Shown piece after piece: positions 48,646 to 57,894 of a stretch of DNA of 64,000 nucleotides (position 1 is its first letter; each line of letters begins with the position of its first letter). The stretch covers positions 1 to 64,000 of the forward strand of contig NZ_SPVG01000023.1 in NCBI RefSeq assembly GCF_004614165.1. The letters run 5' to 3'. Below the pieces are notes generated by a model. It saw only the letters and a program-made list of their open reading frames with translations, had not been told where the DNA came from and ran no database searches. A program made the translations under genes and the position numbers. Source of the DNA: Duganella callida (GTDB lineage: Bacteria > Pseudomonadota > Gammaproteobacteria > Burkholderiales > Burkholderiaceae_D).

Positions 48646-49641
48646 ATGAAACTTTCACAACTTAGTTTGACGGTTGCAGCACTGTGTGTGGCTGCCAGCG
48701 CGTCCGCGGCTGACCCTAAGCTGGGCATCGTGTATGACGCGGGCGGCAAGTTCGACAAGTCGTTTAACCAGTCCGCTTTTGAAGGCGCCTCGCGCTTCAA
48801 GAAGGAAACCAATATCAATTTCATCGAGGTGCAAGCCTCCAGCGATACCCAGGCCGAGCAGGTGTTGCGCGGCCTCGCGCGCAAGAACCTGGACCTGATC
48901 GCATCGATCGGCTTCGCCCAGCAGGCTGCCGTGCAGAAGGTCGCCAAGGAATTCCCCAAAGTCCGCTTCGTGCTGATCGACGGCGTGGCGCAGGGTCCGA
49001 ACATCGAATCGATCACCTTCAAGGAAGAGGAAGGCTCGTACCTGGCCGGCGTGGCCGCCGCCATGGCGTCCAAGTCGAAGAAGATCGGCTTCATCGGCGG
49101 CGTCGACATCCCGCTGATCCGCACCTTCTCGTGCGGCTACGCGCAGGGCGCCAAGGCCGTGAATGGCAAGATCGACGTCACCGCCAACATGGTGGGCACC
49201 AGCGCGCAAGCCTGGAACGATCCGGCCAAGGGCGGCGAACTGGCGCGCTCGCAATTCGACCGCGGCGTCGACGTGGTGTTCGCCGTGGCCGGCGGTTCGG
49301 GCCTGGGCACGCTGCAGACGGCCAAGGAAAAAGGCAAGCTGGCGATCGGCGTCGACTCCAACCAGAACGGCCTGTATCCGGGCACCATCCTGACTTCCAT
49401 GGTCAAGCACGTGGACATGGCCGTGTATGACGCCTTCATGCAGATGAAGAACGGCACCTGGAAGGCGGGCGTGTATTCGAAGGGCCTGAAGGAAGGCGGC
49501 GTCGATTGGGCGCTGGATGAGAACAACCGCAAGCTGATCACGCCGGAGATCGAGAAGCGCGTCATGGGCGCGCGCAAGGACATCATCGACGGCAAGGTCA
49601 AAGTGATTGATATCCGTTCGGGCGCGGCCTGCCCGGTATAA
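48646..49641 (+). CDS. BMP-family periplasmic nucleoside-binding protein of an ABC transporter
   Basis: Protein of 331 residues with signal peptide 1-22 (A-A-S-A-S-A-A), no lipobox. BMP/PnrA-family motifs: G-I-V-Y-D-A-G-G-K-F-D-K-S-F-N-Q-S near 27-43, E-E-G-S-Y-L-A-G near 128, I-G-F-I-G-G-V-D-I-P near 147 and G-V-D-S-N-Q-N near 242. PnrA-type proteins bind purine or pyrimidine nucleosides. It heads an operon with ATPase and two permease genes; a strong hairpin after its stop should raise its level above theirs. Confidence 0.94.
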   Translation: MKLSQLSLTVAALCVAASASAADPKLGIVYDAGGKFDKSFNQSAFEGASRFKKETNINFIEVQASSDTQAEQVLRGLARKNLDLIASIGFAQQAAVQKVAKEFPKVRFVLIDGVAQGPNIESITFKEEEGSYLAGVAAAMASKSKKIGFIGGVDIPLIRTFSCGYAQGAKAVNGKIDVTANMVGTSAQAWNDPAKGGELARSQFDRGVDVVFAVAGGSGLGTLQTAKEKGKLAIGVDSNQNGLYPGTILTSMVKHVDMAVYDAFMQMKNGTWKAGVYSKGLKEGGVDWALDENNRKLITPEIEKRVMGARKDIIDGKVKVIDIRSGAACPV

Positions 49642-49659
49642 AACTTGTTTGACATAGAG

Positions 49660-49691
49660 CGCGCCGCCGGGGGGCATACCCCGGCGGCGCG
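49660..49691 (+). terminator. strong hairpin between binding-protein and ATPase genes
   Basis: Perfect 13-bp GC-rich stem (CGCGCCGCCGGGG 49660-49672, complement 49679-49691, loop GGCATA) followed by TTTTACTT. It lies 18 bases after the binding-protein stop and 24 before the ATPase start. Most likely a partial terminator or mRNA-stabilising element that makes binding protein in excess. Confidence 0.88.
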
Positions 49692-49715
49692 TTTTACTTA
49701 ACTGAAAACGATCCT

Positions 49716-51241
<1,526 letters not shown>

Positions 51242-51245
<4 letters not shown>

Positions 51246-52321
51246 ATAAAGACTTGCCACGCTGGGCCACTGCGTTTGTCATGCCCGTTCTGAACCTGCT
51301 GTCGGCCCTGCTGGTGACCGCGCTGGTGATCCATCTGCTGGGCGAGAGCCCGACCGAATCGCTGGCGATCCTGGTCAACAGCGCCGTCGTCAATCCGGAA
51401 GGCTTGAGCTACACGCTGTTCTACGCCTCGACCTTCATCTTCACCGGACTGGCGGTATCGATCGCCATGCAGGCCGGCTTGTTCAACATCGGCGCCGAAG
51501 GCCAGATGTATTTCGCCGGCCTGGGTCTGACGCTGGCGATGCTGACGTTTGACGCCTCGCTGCCGGCCTGGCTGCTGATCCCGGTCGGCATGCTGGGCGC
51601 GGCGCTGTTCGGCGCGCTGTGGGCCTTCGTGCCCGGCTACCTGCAGGCCAAGCGCGGCAGCCACGTGGTGGTCACCACCATCATGTTCAACTACATCGCC
51701 GCCGCGCTGATGAACACCATCATCGTCAAGCTGGTGCCGCCGGGCGAACAGAATCCGGCCAGTCGCGCCTTTGCCGCCGCCGCCGAGATGCCGCGCCTGA
51801 ACCAGTGGTTCCCGATCCTGGGCGAGACGCCGCTCAACATCAGCTTCTTCCTGGCCATCATCGCGCTGGTGATCTACGGCGTGGTGGTGTCGCGTTCGGC
51901 CTGGGGCTTCAAGCTGCGCGCCACGGGACTGAACAAGCACGCGGCCCACTACGCGGGGGTCCGCATCAGCAAGATGATCATCATCGTCATGCTGATCTCG
52001 GGCGCGCTGGCGGGTCTGGGTTCGGTCAACTCCATCATGGGTTCGACCCACTACCTGTCGCTCAACTTCGTCGGCGGCGCCGGCTTTATCGGCATCGCCA
52101 TCGCGCTGATGGGCCGCCAGAACCCGGTCGGCATCTTCCTGTCGGCGGTGCTGTTCGGCGCGCTGACCCAGGGCGGTTTCGATCTGTCGCTGGAAAAGCA
52201 GAACATCCCGCCCGAGACCGTGATCATGGTCCAGGGTCTGATCATCCTGTTCTGCGGCGCCATGGAAAACCTGTACGGCCCGGCCATCGCCAAAGTGCTG
52301 AACCTGAAGAAGCGAGGATGA
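51242..52321 (+). CDS. nucleoside ABC transporter permease 1
   Basis: Integral membrane protein of 359 residues of the BPD_transp_2 (Rbs/Bmp) type with eight or nine membrane segments. Seen: L-F-N-I-G-A-E-G-Q-M-Y near 82 and the coupling region G-L-N-K-H-A-A-H-Y-A-G-V near 230, which contacts the ATPase. It overlaps the ATPase gene by 4 bases and is followed after 1 base by the second permease. Confidence 0.94.
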
Positions 52322-52322
52322 G

Positions 52323-53294
52323 ATGACTTTTGACGATCTCCATATCGGCAGTATCCTGGTATCGACCGTGCGCAACGCGCCGGTGCTGATTTTCGCCGGC
52401 ATGGCCGGCCTGTTCGCCGAACGTTCGGGCGTGATCGACATCGGCCTGGAAGGCAAGATCCTGGCGTCGGCGTTTGTGTCGGCGGCGGTGGCGTTCGCCA
52501 CGCAGAACCCGTGGTACGGCGTCATGGCCGGCATGCTGGTGTCGGTGCTGCTGGCGACGCTGCAGGCTTACATCGCCATCACCCAGAAGGGCAACCAGCT
52601 GGTGGGCGGCATCGCCATCAACATCGCCATGAGCGGTTTGACCTTCGTGGTGGCGCAGTATTTCTTCCAGCAGGGCGGGCGCACGCCGGACCTGGGCTCG
52701 GCGCGTCTGTTCGACGTGGTGCTGCCCGGCTCCGCCGCGATCGAGGGCGTGCCCTTCGTCGGCTGGCTGTATGCGCACCTGATCGGCGGCCACTCGGTGC
52801 TGGTGTACCTGGCGTTCGCGCTGGTGCCGCTGGTGCACTGGGTGATCTACCACAGCCGCTTCGGCCTGCGCCTGCGCGCCTGCGGCGAGAACCCGCACGC
52901 GGCCGACGCGGCCGGCATCAGCGTCGAGCGTCAGCGCTACATGGCGATGCTGATCGCCGGCGTACTGTGCTCGTTCTCGGGTGCTTACATGTCGATCGTG
53001 CAGAGCGGCTTCTTCCTGCGCGATATGTCGGCTGGTGCCGGCTACCTGGCGCTGACCGCCATGGTGTTCGGTAACTGGCGTCCGCTGTACACCTTCCTGG
53101 GCTGTCTGATGTTCGGCTTCTTCGGCGCGGTGCAGATCCAGATCGAAGGCGTGGAACTGCCGCTGGTGGGCCGTCTGCCCGGCTCGATGATCCAGATGGT
53201 GCCGTACGTGCTGACCGTGATCGTACTGGCCGGCCTGATGGCCAAGTCGGTGGCGCCGAAAGCGCTCGGCACGCCATTCGTCAAGTCGCGTTAA
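52323..53294 (+). CDS. nucleoside ABC transporter permease 2
   Basis: Integral membrane protein of 323 residues, same family as permease 1. Seen: S-G-V-I-D-I-G-L-E-G-K near 40 and the coupling loop C-G-E-N-P-H-A-A-D-A-A-G near 190. GAGGATGAG upstream provides a ribosome site overlapping the previous gene. Last gene of the importer operon; its 3' end overlaps the convergent cytochrome gene by 4 bases. Confidence 0.94.
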   Translation: MTFDDLHIGSILVSTVRNAPVLIFAGMAGLFAERSGVIDIGLEGKILASAFVSAAVAFATQNPWYGVMAGMLVSVLLATLQAYIAITQKGNQLVGGIAINIAMSGLTFVVAQYFFQQGGRTPDLGSARLFDVVLPGSAAIEGVPFVGWLYAHLIGGHSVLVYLAFALVPLVHWVIYHSRFGLRLRACGENPHAADAAGISVERQRYMAMLIAGVLCSFSGAYMSIVQSGFFLRDMSAGAGYLALTAMVFGNWRPLYTFLGCLMFGFFGAVQIQIEGVELPLVGRLPGSMIQMVPYVLTVIVLAGLMAKSVAPKALGTPFVKSR

Positions 53295-53653
53295 AGCGTC
53301 TTCATATAGGACAGCAGGTCGGCGATCTGCTGTTCATCCTTGATTCCCCAGAAGCGCATCTTCGTGTCGGGCACCACATCGTGCGGGGCACGCAGGAATG
53401 CCGCCAGCGTTTTCTCATCCCACACCAGTCCCGATTTCTTCATCGCCTCCGAGTACTTGTAGTCCCTGGTGTCGCCGGCGCGGCGGCCGATGATATGGTT
53501 GAGCTGCGGACCATAGCCGGCGGTTGCATACGGCCCCACCGCGTGGCAGGACGCGCAGCGCTGGAACAGCAGCTTGCCGTTAGCCGGATTACCGGCAGCG
53601 CCGGCAATCAGAGGCACAGCGCTCATCAATGCAGTCAGAATAAGTCGTTTCAT
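53291..53653 (-). CDS. small periplasmic class I cytochrome c
   Basis: Protein of 120 residues from ATG 53653 (M-K-R-L-I-L-T-A); an upstream extension would run into a repeat. Signal peptide ends near A-G-A-A. Haem site C-A-S-C-H near residue 34, G-P-Q-L-N-H-I-I-G-R-R-A-G near 50, S-G-L-V-W-D-E near 75 and the axial Met in D-T-K-M-R-F-W-G near 98: the pattern of mitochondrial-type cytochrome c. It may carry electrons from a dehydrogenase such as PuuD or xanthine dehydrogenase, but that is only a guess. Confidence 0.92.
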   Translation of the reverse strand: MKRLILTALMSAVPLIAGAAGNPANGKLLFQRCASCHAVGPYATAGYGPQLNHIIGRRAGDTRDYKYSEAMKKSGLVWDEKTLAAFLRAPHDVVPDTKMRFWGIKDEQQIADLLSYMKTL

Positions 53654-53664
53654 GATAGAAACTT

Positions 53665-53712
53665 GGGGACAGACCACGTTTTTGCAATGTTTCAAAAACG
53701 TGGTCTGTCCCC
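53665..53712. repeat. perfect inverted repeat of GGGGACAGACCACGTTTTTG (copies 2 and 3)
   Basis: The 20-mer at 53665-53684 and its exact complement at 53693-53712 are separated by CAATGTTT. The same 20-mer occurs at 33833-33852 in the deo operon. It lies between two minus-strand genes (cytochrome c start, S1/P1 nuclease stop) and can form a 20-bp hairpin. It may double as a transcription terminator for the nuclease operon. Confidence 0.92.
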
Positions 53713-53725
53713 GAAGTTACCGCTG

Positions 53726-54826
53726 TTATGGCCAGATGGCTTTCAGCACGGCCGCAAGGTGGTAGCCGCCCTGGATCAGCTGCCCTTTGGCTTCGGCCGA
53801 GGATGGCACCGGATAGTTGTCCGGAATCGCCAGCGGCCAGACGTTGTACTGCTCGCCCGTGGTCTTGCTGGTCTGCTGCGTCATCGCGCCCGGCACCACG
53901 TCGGCATAGGCCAGCTTGGATACCACCAGCGTCTGGTCGGCCCACTCGTAGGGCCAGCTCACCGGGTCGCCGGTGTTCGGCGCCACCACCGGGTTGCCCG
54001 CGATGACCAGCAGCGCAAACTGCGACGGCGTGCGCGCACCGATGCGGCGGAAGGCATAGTTGACCACCGTCGTGTCCCAGTACGAATGGAACGCGCGCGT
54101 GGTCTGCGGAGGACGTGGCGCGGCAGCGGCGGCAGGTGCGGCAGCGGCGCTGGCCTGTGGCGCCACGGCCGGCTTGTCCTCCGCCGGCGCTGCCGGGATC
54201 AATTGCGTGCTGTTGGAAGCCAGCTTGACATCGTCCAGCAGCAGGTTGTTGCCGCCCTGGGTGGCGAAAGCTTCCTTGTCGTCCAGCTGCTTCCGGGTCG
54301 GGATCACGAAGCCGCCGCTCTTGCCGACATAGCCCTCGCCCACGTGCAGCGGCTGCGCAATGTCGCCGGTCAGGTGGGTCAGCATCAGCAGCGCCTGGCG
54401 CGGCGTGAAATTGTGCGGATTGGTGGTCTTGTCGGCCTTCCCCTGCAGCACCAGAATGCACTGCTTCAGCGTCTGCACGATGTCGTGATCGGCCGTGCCG
54501 ACGCCGTGGTCCTCATAATGCGACAGCTGGAACGGCACATCGGTGTAGTGATATTCGCTGTGCTGCGGGTTGGCGGTGGTGTAGGCCACCATCTCGTCCG
54601 TCTGCGGACCGCAGGAGGTTCCTTTCACGCAGTCCGCCCAGGTGGCGATCTTTTCCAGGCTCTCGCCCGGCAGCAGCAATGCCTGCACGTGCTGCCCGGC
54701 GCTGGTGCCCCTGATCAGCTGATCGGCGATGGCGCCCACCGCGCGGTGGCCGTCATAGCCCCAGGCGAACGCGTTGACGGAAACGAAAGCGCTGCTCAGC
54801 GCCAGTATGCATGCGAGCTTTTTCAT
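53726..54826 (-). CDS. secreted S1/P1-type nuclease
   Basis: Protein of 366 residues. Signal peptide 1-21 leaves Trp22 as the mature N-terminus, which in this family is itself a zinc ligand. The other ligand positions are all visible: G-H-R-A near 27, W-A-D near 64, H-Y-T-D near 94, L-T-H-L-T-G-D-I-A-Q-P-L-H near 150-162 and F-H-S-Y-W-D-T near 248. S1/P1 nucleases cut single-stranded DNA and RNA to 5'-nucleotides with three zinc ions. An Ala/Pro-rich insert (about 208-243) precedes the last metal motif. Overlaps the PLD gene as ATGA. Confidence 0.95.
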   Translation of the reverse strand: MKKLACILALSSAFVSVNAFAWGYDGHRAVGAIADQLIRGTSAGQHVQALLLPGESLEKIATWADCVKGTSCGPQTDEMVAYTTANPQHSEYHYTDVPFQLSHYEDHGVGTADHDIVQTLKQCILVLQGKADKTTNPHNFTPRQALLMLTHLTGDIAQPLHVGEGYVGKSGGFVIPTRKQLDDKEAFATQGGNNLLLDDVKLASNSTQLIPAAPAEDKPAVAPQASAAAAPAAAAAPRPPQTTRAFHSYWDTTVVNYAFRRIGARTPSQFALLVIAGNPVVAPNTGDPVSWPYEWADQTLVVSKLAYADVVPGAMTQQTSKTTGEQYNVWPLAIPDNYPVPSSAEAKGQLIQGGYHLAAVLKAIWP

Positions 54827-56046
54827 TCAGGGCTGCCTTTGGCTGGTTTCGGATACTGCTTGTTGATGTCGAGCGGCTGCGCGTAGGCCGAACTCCAGGT
54901 CTGCTCGTGCAGCGCGGCGATACGCTGCGCCATCTTCTCGTTGCGCATCACCACCTCCAGATTGCGCGACAGGTCCATGTAGCCGCCGGCCCAGTTGCTG
55001 GTGCCCACCCACGCCACCTGGTTGTCGATCACCATGGTCTTGCTGTGTATGACGCGCGCGAACGGCACGAAACCGGTCGAGGCCACCGGCAGCGTCACCA
55101 CGCGGATTTCCACGTTCGGCAGGATCGCCAGCGACTTCAGATAGACCTGCGCCGGTTGCTCCAGGTTCCAGTTGGACACCATCAGCTTGATTTTGACGCC
55201 ACGGTTGGCGGCCGAGCGCACCGCGTTGTCGATCACCGCGTAGTAAGGCCGCGTGCCTTTCGGACCGTAGCTGAGCGGCGCGTAGTCCAGCAGCTGGATA
55301 CGCACCTCGCTCTTCGCTTCGGCCAGCAGCGCCGGCAGGCTGGTCTCGGAATCGCCGACGCCGGCGGGGTTGTACTTGTTGGGGCTGGACAGCAGGAACT
55401 GCGGCTGGTGGATGTCGGCCGTCACCGTCTTCTGGTTCAGCGCCGGCACCTGCATGGACTGCGTGGTCAGCGCCTGCGCGCGCCAGTCCTGGTTGAACAC
55501 CGCCAGCACCTGGCTGACGATCTTCGGATCGGTGATGCGCAGGCCGGTTTCGTGGATATGCTCGAACGAGCGCCAGTCGAAATTCTGGCTGCCGATGTAC
55601 GCCGTGGCGCCGTCCACCACCAGGTACTTGGCATGGATGATGCCATTGCCGGTCAGCTGGTTGTAATCGAGGATGCGGAACTCCAGGTTCGGGATCGCCT
55701 TCAGCCGGTCTATGGTCGGCTGCTCCGACAGGCCCACGCCCTTTTTGTCGAGCAGGAAGCGGATCTTGACGCCACGCTTGCCGGCCGCCTCCAGGTGCTC
55801 GACCACCTTGTCGAACACGCTGCCCGGCTTGATCACCGCGTAGAACTGGCCGATGACGATTTCGTTTTTGGCGTGATCGAACAACTCGCTCCACACCACC
55901 GCCGGGCCGCGCAGATCGTCGCTGTGCAGCGACGTCTCGACCGGCGCGGTCTGTACCAGCTCGAAGCCGGGAATGGAAAACTCGGCGCGCGCCGGCGCGG
56001 CCAGCACGGCGGCCGACACCAGGGCGGAAAGGAAAAAACGACGCAT
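54823..56046 (-). CDS. exported PLD-superfamily protein resembling PLD3/PLD4 exonucleases
   Basis: Protein of 407 residues with signal peptide 1-21 (A-P-A-R-A). Two HKD motifs: I-I-H-A-K-Y-L-V-V-D-G...Y-I-G-S-Q-N-F-D-W-R-S near 145 and R-V-I-H-S-K-T-M-V-I-D-N...W-V-G-T-S-N-W-A-G-G-Y near 340. The order and wording (G-S-x-N-x-D-W-R-S first, G-T-S-N-W-x-G-x-Y second) is what I know from mammalian PLD3/PLD4, which are 5'-exonucleases on single-stranded nucleic acid. Flanked by a 5'-nucleotidase (15 bases) and an S1/P1 nuclease (overlap), so nucleic acid is the likely substrate rather than phospholipid. Confidence 0.88.
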   Translation of the reverse strand: MRRFFLSALVSAAVLAAPARAEFSIPGFELVQTAPVETSLHSDDLRGPAVVWSELFDHAKNEIVIGQFYAVIKPGSVFDKVVEHLEAAGKRGVKIRFLLDKKGVGLSEQPTIDRLKAIPNLEFRILDYNQLTGNGIIHAKYLVVDGATAYIGSQNFDWRSFEHIHETGLRITDPKIVSQVLAVFNQDWRAQALTTQSMQVPALNQKTVTADIHQPQFLLSSPNKYNPAGVGDSETSLPALLAEAKSEVRIQLLDYAPLSYGPKGTRPYYAVIDNAVRSAANRGVKIKLMVSNWNLEQPAQVYLKSLAILPNVEIRVVTLPVASTGFVPFARVIHSKTMVIDNQVAWVGTSNWAGGYMDLSRNLEVVMRNEKMAQRIAALHEQTWSSAYAQPLDINKQYPKPAKGSPE

Positions 56047-56061
56047 AAAGACTCCAGTAAG

Positions 56062-57747
56062 TTATTGCACGCTCTTGTAGCGCGTGAGCGGCGCGGCGGC
56101 GCCGGCCGGCTTGCGCTCCTGCTCGCGCCTGATCAGATAAGCGGTCAGCGCATCCACATCGCGGATGCCGGTCGGCGCGCGGTTGGCGCCTTTGGTGAAG
56201 GTGGGGAAGCCATCGCCGCCTTCGGCCAGAAAGTTATTGGTGACGACGCGGTAGCTGGCATCCATCTGCAGCGGCATGCCGTTCAGCCGCACACTGTCCG
56301 GCACCACGCGGCCGCCTTCCGGTCTGGCCGGGTCCCACTCGTAGCTGAAGCCATCCGACACCTGCAGCAGGCCGCGCTTGTTGTCGCGGCCATCCAGCCA
56401 CTGTTCTTCCAGCAGCTGCACGATCTGCGCGCCACGCAGGTTCATCACCGTCAACGTGTTCGAGAACGGCAGCACCGCCAGCGCATGGCCGACAGTGACA
56501 CGATTGCCCTCGCCGCTGCCCAGATCCTGGCGGATGCCGCCCGGATTCTGCAGCGCGATCTGCGCGCCGAACGGACGGCCGGCGGACAGCATGGAATCGG
56601 CCACCAGGTCTCCCAGTGCCGACTCGCGGTCATGTTCCTTTTCGCGCTTCACCGTCGGCACGGCGATCGCCGCCACCGGACGCGCCAGCGCGGCGGCGCT
56701 GCGCTCGCGCGCCTTCCGCAGATACGCCGACAACACGGGATCGGCCGGCCACTCGCCCGGCGTCATCACCTCCTGCCGCGCGCTGACATCGCGCACGGTA
56801 TTCGTATTGGTGTCCACCAGCAGGCGGATGCGGCCCAGCAGGTGGCCGGCCGTGTCGGACTGCGTCACCAGGCGGCCATCCACCTTGCACAGATAACCCT
56901 GGTGCGAGTGGCCGCTGATCACCAGCCGGATCGCCGGATCGAGGCGCTTGACGACATCGACGATGTCGCCGCTCAGGTGCGAACAATCCTGCTGATCGAA
57001 TTTATCGGTGGTGTGTCCGCCCTGGTGGATCAGCACCACGAACACGCCCACACCCTGCTTGCGCAGTTCAGGCAGCTGGCGGTTGATGGCGTCCGCCTCG
57101 TCGCCGAACTCCAGACCGGCGATGCCGGAGGCCAGCGAGGCCTCGGCGGTTTCCTTCAGCACCGCGCCGATGAAGCCGATCTTGACGCCATGCGCGCTCT
57201 CCACCTGGTAGGCCGGCAGCAGCGGCTTGCGCGTGTGCATGTCGATCACGTTGGCGGCCAGGTACTGGAAGCGGGCGCCCTCGTAAGGGCCGTCGAACTT
57301 GCAGGCTTTGTCTTCGCGCGGCGATTTGCAGCCGCCCTTCTGCTGGCGCAGCAGCTCGACGCGGCCCTGATCGAATTCGTGGTTGCCCACCGAGGTCGCG
57401 CGCAGCCCGAGCAGATTCATCGCGCCTATGGTCGGTTCGTCCGCCCACATCGACGAGATGGCCGGACTGGCGCCGACCAGATCGCCGGCGCCGACCAGCA
57501 GCAGTTCCGGATCCTGTTTGCGCCACGCCTGCAGCGCCGCGCCCACGGTGTCGATGCCGCCGGCCTGGATCACCCGCTCGCCGCGGCCGGACACGCTGTC
57601 CAGCGTATAGCGGCTGGCTTCAAGGTTCCCGTGAAAATCGTTGAGCGCGACCAGCTGCACTTCGGTCACGCCGGGCGGCAGCGAAGCGCAACCGGCCAAG
57701 GCGGCAGCCAATGCAGCGGCCCACATCGGGCGCAGATATTTTTTCAT
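56062..57747 (-). CDS. lipoprotein 5'-nucleotidase (UshA-like metallophosphatase)
   Basis: Protein of 561 residues. Lipobox L-A-G-C with the Cys near residue 20, so it is membrane-anchored and faces the periplasm or outside. Metallophosphatase ligands: N-D-F-H-G near 37, G-A-G-D-L-V-G near 87, G-N-H-E-F-D near 118 and S-G-H-S-H-Q-G-Y near 275. The C-terminal 5'-nucleotidase domain has N-P-G-G-I-R-Q-D near 405 and N-N-F-L-A-E-G-G-D-G-F near 510. It removes phosphate from nucleotides outside the cytoplasm. First gene of a three-gene digestion operon. Confidence 0.95.
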   Translation of the reverse strand: MKKYLRPMWAAALAAALAGCASLPPGVTEVQLVALNDFHGNLEASRYTLDSVSGRGERVIQAGGIDTVGAALQAWRKQDPELLLVGAGDLVGASPAISSMWADEPTIGAMNLLGLRATSVGNHEFDQGRVELLRQQKGGCKSPREDKACKFDGPYEGARFQYLAANVIDMHTRKPLLPAYQVESAHGVKIGFIGAVLKETAEASLASGIAGLEFGDEADAINRQLPELRKQGVGVFVVLIHQGGHTTDKFDQQDCSHLSGDIVDVVKRLDPAIRLVISGHSHQGYLCKVDGRLVTQSDTAGHLLGRIRLLVDTNTNTVRDVSARQEVMTPGEWPADPVLSAYLRKARERSAAALARPVAAIAVPTVKREKEHDRESALGDLVADSMLSAGRPFGAQIALQNPGGIRQDLGSGEGNRVTVGHALAVLPFSNTLTVMNLRGAQIVQLLEEQWLDGRDNKRGLLQVSDGFSYEWDPARPEGGRVVPDSVRLNGMPLQMDASYRVVTNNFLAEGGDGFPTFTKGANRAPTGIRDVDALTAYLIRREQERKPAGAAAPLTRYKSVQ

Positions 57748-57830
57748 TACTTAGCAAGCGGAGGTGAATCGAATATTGTACCGCCCAACCGGGCCGTCAA
57801 AAATGACAGCAGTTTTACGTTACAAAATAA

Positions 57831-57862
57831 AAAAACGGCTGATGTTGCCACCAGCCGTTTTT
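57831..57862 (-). terminator. intrinsic terminator behind the Oar-like TonB receptor
   Basis: An 11-bp stem (AAAAACGGCTG 57831-57841, complement 57852-57862, 10-base loop) lies 32 bases after the stop at 57895. On the minus strand it is followed by TTTATTTTG. Confidence 0.85.
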
Positions 57863-57894
57863 GTCAGACAGGGATCAGACCAGTCGTGCCGAGC

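Noticed and set aside
53291-53653. Linking the small cytochrome c to the nucleoside importer as one system
   Set aside because: It is on the opposite strand and converges on the importer operon. Nothing in the sequence connects them beyond proximity.
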